DNA of 64,000 nucleotides from Allodiplogaster sudhausi (lineage: Eukaryota > Nematoda > Chromadorea > Rhabditida > Diplogasteridae), in NCBI GenBank assembly GCA_945643635.1, contig CALZFC010000147.1, positions 260,001 through 324,000 on the forward strand. The letters run 5' to 3'. Position 1 is the first letter of the stretch. Every line of letters begins with the position of its first letter. This document shows positions 15,660-27,322 of the stretch, piece after piece. Under the pieces are notes generated by a model that worked only from the letters and a program-made list of their open reading frames with translations, did no database searches and had not been told where the DNA came from. The translations under genes were made by a program, and so were the position numbers.

Positions 15660-18600
15660 ATGCCTGACGACTCTTCTGAGAGGAAGTGCCTCCTCACCCC
15701 CACTCAGCCTGTCCCCGAGGGCAGCGATGGCAGCTTCGCTTTCCCTGTCGTCAGTCTTATTTTTTCTTGCTAATTATTTGGCTAGTTTATTTTCATTTCT
15801 TGGGGAGATCTTGATTTGGCATTGCGTACAATGAGAGGCAGAATTGCTATGATTAAGATATCGATGTCGGAGGAGGAAATAGAAGGCACTGAAGGAGGCA
15901 CTGTTGGGGATATGCGGTCGAGAAGTCCGTCGAATCTCATCCAGATGGACAAGATGAATATGATCTACAGCGAGCCTATGCTGGTGGAGCCGACTCTTCT
16001 CCCCCCTTTCGCCGTCTCTGAATCCCTCATCCCCAATGTCAGCGGTTTAAAACGCCTATTTTTAAAGGTATTTTCTGTGTTTTATAAGCTGTTAAAATAC
16101 TTATTTCAGATCCACCAGCTGAAGAGAGTGCCCGATTTTAAGAAGCTTCTTAGTCGGCGATCACGCGAGTCCACCACAGCGGGTAATGGAGGGCCCTGCA
16201 ACAACACTCCCAAATCTTCTATTTGCCTCTCCGAAGTTTCCATCGTTAATGTCGGGTAACACTTTTATCACTTTTAAACTTGTTTTTTATTTCGTTCTTT
16301 TGATATTAGAGAGTGACGACAAAAGAACTGTGAGGGGGGGGGGTGAAAAGGGCTAGAATCTATGTCTTTGGCCAGAAGAATGGATGAGTCACTTCGCTCT
16401 CACTTCGTTCTTTCGCTCTGCCACAGCTCTCGCTTGAAAAAAGCAAAGGCTTGATGAAATAAATCTTTATGAGATAACATGTCTTGATTGATAGAAGCAG
16501 TTGATTGACCAGGGAACAAACTAAGTGCTTGTGACAAGCATGACCATTGAATTTCAGACTGATATGCAGCTGAAAAAAAATACTTAAGGAATGTATCAGA
16601 CTTATGGGATTCACGACCTTGCTTTCCTGCTTGAACACTCAAAATGCATAGACTAGTCTTGTGGTTACCGTTGTATATCAAACGTGGACAAATGGTTGCA
16701 GACGAGGCCACAAAGCGTCCTTCAGTTCACGTGAGATTCGTGACCAGCACATTGAGATGCAGAACAAATATCGACCGAAGCGACAGAGACATTTTACGGA
16801 TCCGATCGATTTCGAAGGTTTTTTTAAAATCCATTTTTTATTATTATTGCGGTTTGTGTATCCGTTTTTGTTTTTCAATTATTGTGCTTCTCTATCTATA
16901 TAATACCTTTTGATTGATGAGATGTATTCGAGGAATCCTGAACATCATCGGAGGGTGTTCGTGGTGGCAGATCTGGGTGTACGTGCTGATCTCGATGCAG
17001 CAGATCCCTCATGCCATGTTCAATCTTAATGTCGTCTACATGATGTACCAGCCAGATCATTGGTGTCAGGTCTGTTCTCTGCTCATTGAGAATAGAATCA
17101 TTGAAATCTCTTCAGGTTCCCGGTTTCGAGAATGACACTTCTGCCTCGAACTACACGTGGAATCTGAAGGACAGTCTGAACACGGCAATCGTTTTCCCCC
17201 GAGTCGCTTCTCATCTCAGAGACACTGAAGCTACGCATGATCAGGTTTCTTCCATTTACATAGTTTTCTCAGTTGATTACCATGTATTTAGTTGATTACC
17301 ATGTATTTAGTACTAAAATGGTGAACTCATCCTAGACAGGATGAAATCGTCCTTGCTGGGTTTCTAATAACTGTTTGGGTAGACATTTTGAAAATATCAT
17401 TTTAACTTTTATCCATTTCGTAATACTCAATTGGGTGGGTTTCATTCTAGGCATTTGATGTTAGTGCTAGATTGGGCTTTCGTGAGTTAATGTAGTTAAC
17501 TCACGAAAAATCGGCTTTTTAGAAAATTTCTATTGTGTTTTCTACAGTTGTACATTCTTTGTATGAATTCGATTATTTCTGTTTGATCCCGAATGTTATA
17601 TAAAAACATTCGAAACCCGCCGGTTTTCGATATATTTCAAGGAAAAATTTACTCCACCCTTCCGATTTTTGGTGGTGTTCCATTCCGAAGATTTTTTAAC
17701 CGAGAGACCTAATTGATTACTTTTACATATTACTTCTTATGCTGACTGGATTTCTTGATTGGAACAGTATGAAAAAAAACGTAGTGAGTACCCAGAAGCA
17801 AACGAGTGCTCGTCAAACTTTCAAGTTACATACTTATTCCGCACTCTGGGATTCATTGTGATTCTTATGAATGTATCCGTTCCCGCTTATAGTGCCATTA
17901 CTTCGAACGAAGCGAAGAGCGATATGAAGAGTTGCGGAGGATGTCACTGAAGGATGCGAAGAGGGCGGTGGAGAGAGAGAACGCTACGATGGTCAAGTGC
18001 CAGAAGTGGCACTACGAGAATGATGTCAGTCCAGGCCGGGCTTGCTGAGGGGTAATGTAGCTGTTGCTGGGCAGGTGATGGAGACAACGATTGTGAGCGA
18101 TTGGGATCTCGTTTGCGATGACAACATGAAGAGAGGCCACGCCCACCTTGTGTACTCTTTCGGGTTCCTCATTGGATGTCTGCTGGGAGGAGTCGCTTCC
18201 GACAAGTTAGATTATTTAATCAAACAGTGCATTTGAACATAAATTTAATCGCGATTTCTTCGTTTCGTATGAAAATAAGATGACTCTTTTTATGCTATCG
18301 TCGAAAAGAATCGCAGAGTTGCGCATTGTATTTTGGAAATGTATTCTTTAATCTCGAAATCTCCGTGAACTTGCAGCTTCGGCCGGAAGCCTACAGTAAT
18401 CGGCTTTGGAGTTCTGTCTTCGATGTTCGGGTTGTTCCTACCGTACACCCAGTACTTCCCGATGTTTCTCTTCATTCGTCTCTGTTCTGCAATCTGTAAT
18501 GAGGCTGCCGACCTAGCTGCTTATATTCTCTGCATGGAAATAACAGGTATGGAAAACTGATTGAGATGGCTCAGTTCTTACCAATTGAATGTGTTGCAGG

Positions 18601-19616
18601 TGTACGGTATCGAGCAATGGTGGGGAGTTTGCTGCAGGCTCCGTGGGCAGTTGGCTATGCTTTTCTCGCTCTTCTTGCTTACTTCTGCAAGTCTTGGAAG
18701 ACCATTCAAGTCAGTTCTTCCTTGGTGAGTGGCTGGCCTACCCTTCGTCTCTCAGAAAGTCGCTGCCTTCTTCCACTTCATCGCTGTCCTCATGGTCTGT
18801 GCTCTTCCTGAGTCTCCTCGATGGTTAATGGTTATCGATCGTCTGGGAGAGGCTGAAGCCGTCATTCGGAAAGCTTGCCGGTAAGCAAGCCTTTTCTTTT
18901 TGGACATTTACCTTAGATTATAATGCGATTTTTTTTTCGTTTGATTGATTAGTTGCGATGTCCTTGTGTATTGACTGATTCGATCCCTTTTCCGTGCCCC
19001 TCCGTTCCCCTTCAACCTGTGTGGAGTGAACCGAGGAAGTCTCCCGAGTGACCTGGAACTTGTTCAACATCGAGAGACCAGCAAATGGGCTCGCGAGAAC
19101 AGAAAAGTCTCCATTATGTCTATTTTCAAGGTTCGCCGGCATTTTCACTGAAGCAGATTAATCACTTTTTTATATTGTACAGGTTTCCACGTGTATTAGA
19201 ACGTGTGTCTATGAAAGTTGTTCCTTCCCCTGAAGATAGTTTAATTGAAGGTCGAGGAGATGAGAGTGCGTAGTCTCATAATCTGCTTTGTTTTTGTGGC
19301 CACTGCTCTTGTTTACTACGGAATTGTTATCGGTGAGATATTTTATGAATACTTTAAGCACTTATTTATTTTACTTCTTCTCTTTTTGAACAATCCCACT
19401 CTCTGAATAATCCCCCTTTGCAGCTCTTTCTGACCAATCCGCCCCTGGCCGCGTTCTCTTCTCTGGCAACTTCTTCGTGAACAACGCCATCGCTGGCGCC
19501 ATTGAGCTACCCACCCTCATTTCCTGTGTCTACCTCATGAAATTCGGCAGAAAGAGGTTTGTCTTTATTCTTTTATTTTATCGTTTATGCTTCTTCCGCT
19601 CGCTCTCTACTTCTGC

Positions 19617-19666
<50 letters not shown>

Positions 19667-20135
19667 TTCTTTACAGGGCGCAAATGATGACTCTATTCGC
19701 GGCTTCGTTCTTTATCTTGATTGCGATGGGCGCGGTTGTCTGGAAGCATTACATGGTGGCGTTGTTCTTCATGATGATTGGGAAGATCTTCATCCAGGGT
19801 GGCTTCAACATCCTGTACATCTTCACTTCCGAGCTGTACCCAACTGTCATCCGCAACACGGCAGTCGGCTTGCACTCCATGGTTTGGCTTTCCTTGCTTG
19901 CCCTTCTTCTCTCTCCTTGTTCTGTTGAGATTGCCCGCTTCGGCTCGGGTGTTTCCTCTTACATCTCCTTGCTGTCCGATGTCACTCTGCCCATCGTCCC
20001 CATGATAATCTTCGCCGTCTTCTCTTTCATTGCCGGTCTTCTGGTTCGTCTTCTGCCGGAGACTCGCGACACTCCTCTCCCAGAGACATTTGAGGTTCTT
20101 CATCTTCCTCTTTCTGTATTGCTCCGCCGTCTCTC

Positions 20136-20173
<38 letters not shown>

Positions 20174-20551
20174 TCTCTCCCATTCTCTCTTTCTCTCTCG
20201 CAGGATGCAGTGACAGTCTTGAAGTGTGACGAAGAAGACACAGTCTGCTGCGGGATTTCCCTGAACGCGGCTCTCCGCTGGCGGGGGAAGGCTTCAGTGG
20301 CTGCCAGTTACATCCCTCAAGGCAACGAGGAAGACAAGGTCAGGGGTATTGACCATGCAGTCACCGTCTCCTCCGAGGAAGACCACGCCCACTCGGACGC
20401 AGACCACGCCCCTTTCGAGAGAGACCACGCCCTCTCTGACTCTTCTCAAGCCCCTCAGGATCCTTCGTCGACCGGAAGATCAGAATCGATTTTGCATGAT
20501 TTGGAGGGTGTTTCAATTCCTGACAAACTGCCCGAGGCATTTGATGATTAG
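15660..20551 (+). CDS. SLC22 (organic cation/anion transporter-like) MFS carrier
   Basis: Plasma-membrane major-facilitator carrier for small organic ions. Exons: 15660-15746, 15858-16067, 16110-16255, 16726-16817, 16933-17069, 17116-17244, 17768-17824, 17920-18024, 18075-18205, 18377-18546, 18600-18709, 18756-18880, about 19027-19130, 19251-19332, 19424-19556, 19677-19881, 19930-20094, 20204-20551. Family marks: PDHWCQ after TM1, a large extracellular loop, SDWDLVCDD before TM2, SDNFGRKP loop 2-3, PESPRWL, ELYPTVIRNTAVG and LPETRDTPLPETFED. About 150-180 residues precede TM1, where SLC22 proteins usually have about 15. The C-terminal tail repeats a D-H-A motif (EDHAHSDADHAP). The 18880/19027 junction does not close in phase with any AG I can find. 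The 17768-18024 exons (loop) are less certain. Confidence 0.88.
17272..17309 (+). repeat. Tandem duplication of 19 bp
   Basis: GTTGATTACCATGTATTTA occurs twice head to tail near the donor end of the longest SLC22 intron. Confidence 0.9.
17478..17508. repeat. Perfect 13-bp inverted repeat (hairpin)
   Basis: TTTCGTGAGTTAA and its exact complement TTAACTCACGAAA are separated by TGTAG, within the 523-bp intron 17245-17767 of the SLC22 gene. The surrounding 350 bp is AT-rich and unlike neighbouring introns. Confidence 0.9.
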
Positions 20552-21556
20552 GATTCAATTTGGCATTTTCATTCCGCATTTATTCCTTTTTAGAAATCGC
20601 ATTGCCTTCTTTTTTGCTCTTGCTTGTAATTTCTGTACTTTTTGTGGTTTCTTTAAATCTAGTGATGGCATACCATTTGATGTCTTCGATTGGTCGTACT
20701 CTGTGCTTCTTTTCCTCCTCATCTTTCTCTTCCTCATTGTCACACGAGTAGTCCTCTTCTCCACTTTCCCTTTGTTCTCGTCATTTCCTGCCTTTTTCCT
20801 TTTATATATTTCGGTTGCCATTGACGAGTGTCTGGTTCCTTTTGTTGTTCTTATAGATGTGTCACTCGTCTCCCGAGTCTTGATAATACTCGGACGCTTT
20901 CGCTTTAACAAATGCTTTCCGATGCTCCTTTCCTGTTATGTCATAATTAATCCTTGATATACTAACCTTAATATTTTCATAAGAGAGATTATATTTGCGT
21001 TTCATATTCTGAATATGTTCTTTATCTGCCTCATCTTGTGCTTGTAGAGGGTCCAGTCTGTATCATCTTACCTTGTGCAAGTTCTCTGTTAAAGCTGCTG
21101 CCCTGATGACCTGTGAGATGCTTTCTTCTTCTTTTGATGATAGTCTTCACTCAAGCTCCGCCTTCTTTCTCCTTCTAGTTCTCATTTCCTCCATTTACCA
21201 CGTGTACCTGCCACTCATAAGTTCATGTGGTCTGTTCTGTCAAAACTGAGATTTTTCAAACATTTGCTGTATTTCACTCCAAAGAAATGTTGAAATGTTT
21301 AATCCAGCTTTCCTAAATGCGCAAAAAAATATCACTTCAAGTTATAAGTCAGCTCAGTTGTCGTTTATATTTACAGCTAGAAAATATATCCCGCAACTTA
21401 TCGGAGAATTATAAAGGTACTTCTCTTCGCACACTTTTTACCCGAAAAATGCATTGAAGAAGAATATTGGGAATATTGGAAGGTAAGATGGTAGGAATAA
21501 CTTTGGGGTTAAACTCATGTGATTTTGTGAAAGGGAAAGTGTGATTATGGAGTTCA
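20552..21556. other. Convergent 3' region, no gene seen
   Basis: About 1 kb between the 3' ends of the SLC22 (+) and b561 (-) genes. It is T-rich at first and AT-rich later. No canonical AATAAA was noted close to either stop. An open frame here has no coding character. Confidence 0.5.
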
Positions 21557-21763
21557 TTAGAGGACCGGCTTCAGGCCAATCAGGACGCAGATAGCGACTG
21601 CCGTGCCAATCGCAATTACCAGGTACGGTAGAAAGAGCAGCCCTGTCAGCCTGCGGACCTACAAAGGGAAGGATTACAGATTCAAGAGAAGAGAGAGGGA
21701 ACAGCGAAAGGGAGAGAGAGAGCGAAGAGAGAGAGGGAAGAACGAGAGAGAGAGAGAGCGCAG

Positions 21764-21798
<35 letters not shown>

Positions 21799-22611
21799 GA
21801 GTTCGGACCCCGCTAGTCGAAGAGAGATGAATAACTTTGGTAGTTCCATCCGAGCTGACGACGTCAATGTTGTCTCCTCCCTTCCTTGCCTGCCACCATC
21901 CTGAAACATCTCTTTGTATAAACAATTCGTTTTATGCACAACTGATGAATGAAGCTGACCGATAATCTGGAGAAGTTGCATGAGAATGAAAGCAATGCCA
22001 AAGGCAGCCAGGAAGGCGATGAAGAGACCGAAGGCAGCGGCACGGTTAGAGAACATCCCGTCGAAGTGGACGCACGCTATCATTATCGCGGCTGCTGCCA
22101 GCAACCACGCACCGAAGCCGAAGAAGCTGGAGAGAGAGAGTGAGTGAGAGAAGGAGAGAGAGAGAGAAAGAGAGAGAGTGTGTGAGAGAAGGAGAGAGAG
22201 AAGGAGAGAGAAAGAGAGATAGAGAGGGTGAGGGAAGGAGAGAGAGAGTGTGTGAGAGAAGGAGAGAGAAAGAGAGTGAGAGAGAGCGTGTGCGAGAAGG
22301 AGAGAGAAAGAGGAACCGGTGGATGGAGTTGAAGATGAAGCGGCCAGTCTGTCCAGGATGACAGCGGAAGACTGCATTGAGAGGCTGCGCCCAGGCAATG
22401 ACACAGGCGAGGAGGCCGACCATGCAGTGGATGGCCAGCCACGATTGGTTCTGCAAGGGAAGAACTCCAAGACGAAGAAGAGAGAGACCGACCTGTTCAA
22501 CCGACTGGAAAGCCCTCGGGCCATCCCAGCGCCAGCCAGTCGACACGAAGATCAGCACAAAACCACACACCGTCAGGGCTATCCCCATCGTATTCACGAT
22601 ACGATGCATCT

Positions 22612-22657
<46 letters not shown>

Positions 22658-24427
22658 AGAAAGAGAGCAAAGAGAGAGAGAAAGTAGAGAGATATGAAGG
22701 AGAGCAACTGTGAAAGAGAACGAGAGAAAGAGAGAGGAAGAAAAATAGAGAGCAAGGGAGAGAGAGAGTGAGATAAAAGGACAAAGAAATGCCTCATTCT
22801 GACATGAAACCAAACGAGGGTGCCGAAGGGAGTGAAGGAAACGAGATGATCTCGGAAGAAGCGGGCAAAGAGGATTCCCGTGGAGAGGAAGACCATCCAT
22901 GCAAGGCTCATGCAGATCCCTGACGGACGGCATCATATTCGTGTACTACTACATACATAAAGGATTCTTTTATATTTTCTAATTCCACCACTGGAATGGT
23001 GAGTCATGTAGCAAAGAGACAACAGAAGTCAAAAAAATTTAATTGTATTGCATAAAACACTCGTGAGGAGCCCTACAGGAATTGAGCTGGAAAAACAATG
23101 AGAATCCTCGCGCGTTTGCTTACAATAAAAAGAGGAGAAGTGGGTAGCTAAGATCTCCACTCATGTCGTATGAATTTATATTCTTTATATCGTTAAAGAA
23201 TGATAAATGGAAAAATAGGGAAAAACTAACCATGTGCAATCCTGAGCTTGTCATCGTTGGAGCGTATGAGAGGAGAATTGGTAGAAAAGGAAGTGGCGGA
23301 GGGCTGCGGAGAGCTCATTCTCCCTGCTCGCCAAGGAATGGACTCTAATCAGATCTCAGTTTTCTTTTCCACATTCAGAGAAAGAAATTCAATAATGAGA
23401 ATGGCGAGGCAAAATGTCATACAGATCTACAGAGATTCTCACTTCATTCCAACATAGGCCAGGTCGCAAAAGCGCAACCAGTTAGATTGGGAAGAAAAGT
23501 AAATAGACGGTTACACAGGTGGGTTGGCAGCATAGACTTTCGCGAGCTTAAATCACTACAAGAGCTCTGCACAACTATTTGCTTAGAGGATTGAGAGTAC
23601 TTCTAATACAGAAACAGCTATAAGATATAAAATAAATTTAGTTAAATATTGTATAAATACATAAATGCAGTAGCGCGGCAAAACAGAAGTAGAAAGTAGC
23701 GAGAGCGAAAGAGGGAAAAGGACGGAAAGAGCGAGAGAGGGCGAGATTTGTATGCGGAGATGGAAGTGCAGAAAGACTGGGATGGCGGCGCTTTTGTTAG
23801 TAGAAGAGAAAGGGTTGGCCTTTCAGAAGGTGGCAGGCTATCCGTTGACAAAGTAACAATGCAAGCACAAATTCGTTGGTGACAAGAGAAGTAGAGAACG
23901 AGAGTAGGTAGAGAGAAAATGAAAGAGAGAGAGAGATTTTTTTTTTTTGTTTTTGGATACGGTCGACCCAAAAAAGGAAATATGGCTAATCTCTCAGATG
24001 TCCTCTTAAGAATGCGCCCGATAGAGGCCTCTTAAAGTTTTGTTTTTAGGGCCAAAAAAAGTTTTTGGTCAAGAAGTTTATTGTACTATGTATGTACATG
24101 AAGAGGACCAACCAGGAGAGAGGCACTCTGCCCTGCTGTGAAACCCAATCCTTGCTTAGAGGCCCCGTAGCACACTGACAATGAGTCATCTCCCTTAATT
24201 TCGTATATTTCTGTATCTGTTATTCTATCATAAGCGAGACGCAAGATGGTAGAAGCCAAAGTGTGAAAATACATTAATTGATGAGTAGCGGCCAGTCTAG
24301 TTGGCCTACATCGACCTTAAAAACCGGGACAATAAACAAACAAACAACATTCGAATAGCTGGAAGGACAGTAGGGGTGAGTCAATGCCAGAGACACTTGA
24401 AAGAAAATTCGAGAGGTGAAGAGGGAG

Positions 24428-24478
<51 letters not shown>

Positions 24479-25421
24479 CGGGATAAAAGAGAGATTGAAA
24501 GATGGCGATGGAGAGAGGGACTGTAGGAGGAAGAAGTGATAGACCACGAATCGAAGAAAATTGAAGTAAATAAATAATAACAGTGGACAAAAGCTCAATT
24601 GCAGGTGGTTTGGCACGAGAATGATTTAGACTTAGAAGATGAAATGATGTCATTTCAACTACCATTGCATTGTCACGAGAGAAGGCGACGGCGACGAATC
24701 CGCCGGAGGGGGGACGGCCCTGCAGCTCCATCTCCAGGAAGGATCCATTCACCAGAGAGAAAGAGAGAGAGACAGAGAGAGAGAGACAGAGAGAGAGACA
24801 GAGAGAGAGAGAGAAAAGAGGAAAGTTAGTACGTTAGCGCGCGAGAAGATTGCTTATTGTTAGATTATATAACAACTCCGCTAACTATGTGGCTAAACCT
24901 AGCCCTGGTATATAATTCGTTTTCACTCCATATATGGAAGATCCGTCTGCCAGTTTTTGCATGTAGAGTCAATTGATAACTTGCGAGTAAAAATCAAGAT
25001 TTGATACTTGTAGAGATGTTGGAATGTATACGGGAATGTGAATTCTATCCCGTCTGACGGCAAACGGATAATGAAGACAAACTTCAATTTAATTGAATCC
25101 TTCGATTTCTAATGCCTATTAAATATTTAAAAAAAAATCTGACGGAGTGAGTGAAGATGAAATTGCAGGAAGAGCCGGTGCAGCCAGCAGGGACTGAGAT
25201 GCACCCCTTGGTGTTGCCGCACTCGGATAAAGACAGAGAGACACCATTACAAGCCAGCTGAAGAAAGAGAGATAGAGGGAGAGGGAGTCAGAGAGGGAGA
25301 GAGAGAGAGAGAGAGGGAGCGAAAGAGATAAAGAGAGGCAAAGAGAGAGGGAGGAGAGAGAGACAAAACTAACTGAAGAGAGAAGGAATAGAAGTTGAAG
25401 GGGAGCACTCTCGACTGCCAT
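21557..25421 (-). CDS. Secreted-DOMON plus cytochrome b561 reductase (FRRS1/SDR2-like)
   Basis: Membrane electron-transfer protein related to ferric-chelate reductase 1. Exons from the ATG at 25421: 25374-25421 (signal peptide MAVESAPLQLLFLLSS), 25144-25257 (CGNTKGCISVPAGC, Cys-rich DOMON start), 24663-24731 (GGFVAVAFSRDNAM), 24098-24193 (GDDSLSVCYGASKQGLGF), an unresolved part, then 23231-23318+, 22804-22919, 22502-22609, 22317-22450, 21960-22126, 21836-21900, 21557-21658. The b561 part has the expected histidines: KLRIAHG, WFHMHRIV, LAIHCMVG and FNSIHR, the likely ligands of two haems, on about six helices. All b561 exon phases close. The second half of DOMON between 23319 and 24097 was not found; an ATG at 23318 in the first b561 exon could instead begin a separate b561-only protein. 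Confidence 0.85.
22128..22312. repeat. GA-rich repeat in b561 intron
   Basis: Irregular (GA)n with recurring GTGTGAGAGAAGGAGAG blocks. On the gene's sense strand this is CT-rich and ends at the CTCCAG acceptor at 22127. Confidence 0.85.
23813..23892. repeat. Dispersed repeat, copy A
   Basis: About 80 bp similar to 34093-34171 (shared core CTATCCGTTGACAA, then AACAATGCAAGCA), in the same orientation. It sits in a probable intron of the DOMON/b561 gene. Confidence 0.75.
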
Positions 25422-26636
25422 CTTGACTTCTCTGCTCTCCTTGATCTCTTCCACAGCCTTCACACCTGACCACAACGCAAAAGCACTCAGACACTCTCGA
25501 ATTGGCGAAATCGTCCCGGACAGCAAAAAGCTAATTGAGGCAAGAGAAAGGGAAGTGAAAGAACATAGATCGATAATTAAATATGTGAAGAATGAGGGCT
25601 CTGATGGCGAGTAAAAAGAACCTGATGAATGAGAATGTAACGAGAGATCTAACTGCACTCATTTGTAGAATACACGGGAAGTCGTGGTAGTTTGACAGTG
25701 CACATTTCGATCTACATTCTATGAACAACTCGCGTCTGCTATACTCTCGAGCACATGAAGAAATGGAAAGAGAGGGCGGCAGAAAAAGAAGAGATTGAAT
25801 GAGTTAGAAGAGAGTAGAGATGGAGAGAATAGTAGAGAAGGAAGAAGAGCAAAAGAGAATGAAGAAGGGGAAGAGAAGAAAAGGGAACGAAGAAGAGGAA
25901 GAGTAGAGCAAAAGAAACTCATAAACGTTTACCACTGACTCTACTAAATCCCCAAAACGAATCCGTTGTTATTTCCTGCCTCCAATGATAACCTTCGCTG
26001 ATGTCATGGTTGTTGACATCAAGCAAAACCAAGTTTCAAACGGAGATTGAATATGAAAGAACTACTTCCCAGACCACAGGGAGCGAGAATATAGAATATA
26101 TATGCACTCGATCTCTCCCTCTCTCTATCTGTCACTCTCTCTCTCTAAATTGCTGCTCATCTAACCAATACAAAAGATTCCAAGAGAGAAGAGTGGCTTC
26201 CGTGGCTCGACGGTGCAGGCCAACGCAACGATAGTCGAAAACAAAATGGATCTAATCGAGTGGAGCCCTTCAACTTCCTACCCAAGCACTGAACTTCCAT
26301 GTTCATGACCGTGGAAGCTCAACCCATTGTCACTCGGAAAAGTACAAAGCTTGTATGTAGTGAGTCATTTCGAAATTTAACCAGTATACTGACAAATGGT
26401 GGTATTGATTGAATTATTGCTGATATATGTATTAATAATAATCTGGGTTTTGTTAGATATAAAACAACTAACCATATGGAAAAGGATGAAGTTGCTAGGA
26501 TAGCCAGTTGAAATAGGAATACGGAGGAAGGGACCTATTCTAGCAACCAGAATGCCACATAAAAATGGAACGAAATACAGAATTAGAAAATCGAACAGAG
26601 GAGAGAAAAGAAGAGTAGACGGCAGGGAGATTAGAG
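25422..26636. other. Intergenic upstream of DOMON/b561, no gene seen
   Basis: Holds the expected promoter of the minus-strand reductase, purine-rich sequence at 25750-25920 and a dispersed-repeat copy at 26143-26400. No coding signal was found. Confidence 0.5.
26143..26400. repeat. Dispersed repeat, copy B (diverged, with insertion)
   Basis: CTCTAAATTGCTGCTCATCT plus AACCAA at 26143-26168 matches 33991-34016, and 26361-26400 (CATTTCGAAATTTAACCAGT) resembles 34058-34096. The two matching ends lie about 195 bp apart here and about 40 bp apart in the other copy. Confidence 0.6.
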
Positions 26637-26997
26637 TTAGACTCTAAGATGCTCAGGCACATCCTCGATCCTTACATACTTCAGCCGAGAACAGCCATTG
26701 AGTTCCTCCGCGAAGAGTCTTCGCTGCTCCTGGATATCTTTTGATATCACATTAAAAGAGAAAGCGATACTTTCACCTTCTCCGAATCCAGCCAGTCAAG
26801 AGGAAAACTACGAAGGAGAAGTCAGAGATTCCAGCCAAACCTTTTCCTTCTCCGAATCCAGTCCAATCAGCTGCTCGCACTATGCAAACGGAAGAGATGA
26901 AACGAGCATCATCTATCCCCCTCCTGCGCAGCTCCTTCAGAATCTCTTCACTGACGGGGCCCATCCCTCCTGCATTCTCCCCTCCCGCCGTGGACAT
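26637..26997 (-). CDS. Hypothetical 99-aa protein, two exons
   Basis: ATG at 26997, exons 26841-26997 and 26637-26779, together 100 codons including TAA. It begins MSTAGGENAGGMGPVSEEI, then has a basic helix ILKELRRRGIDDARF and a second half ending YVRIEDVPEHLRV. No family recognised. An acceptor TACATTAG at 27068 lies 70 bases before the ATG with no upstream coding exon in the 255-bp gap to the GST gene. It could be a 5' UTR or trans-splice acceptor, or the ATG is internal, since the frame is open back to 27067. The 20 bases around the donor-side and acceptor-side TGGATTCGGAGAAGG are duplicated (26764-26790 and 26840-26870). Confidence 0.5.
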
Positions 26998-27322
26998 TCG
27001 GACCAGAAGCTGAATTGTTAGCTGACAACTATTCCTCAAGTCCTCTTGCAGTAGTTTCTCCGGAAATCTAATGTATAAATGGAGAGAAGCGTACCACCTT
27101 CATCTGTTTATATCACAAATGAGACAATAGCAAAATTTATTTGGAAACTCTGTCCTCATCAATCTCATTTACGACACTTTTTATTCCGTTGAAAATACAG
27201 CTCCAAATTATGGGATACAAATGACAGCATGTGAGAAGGAACAGTCGTGAAGAGAGGGGCATGATTCAAAAATAAATAGCCATAAATAAGGAAACGAAAG
27301 GCGAATGAATAAATAGAAGAGC

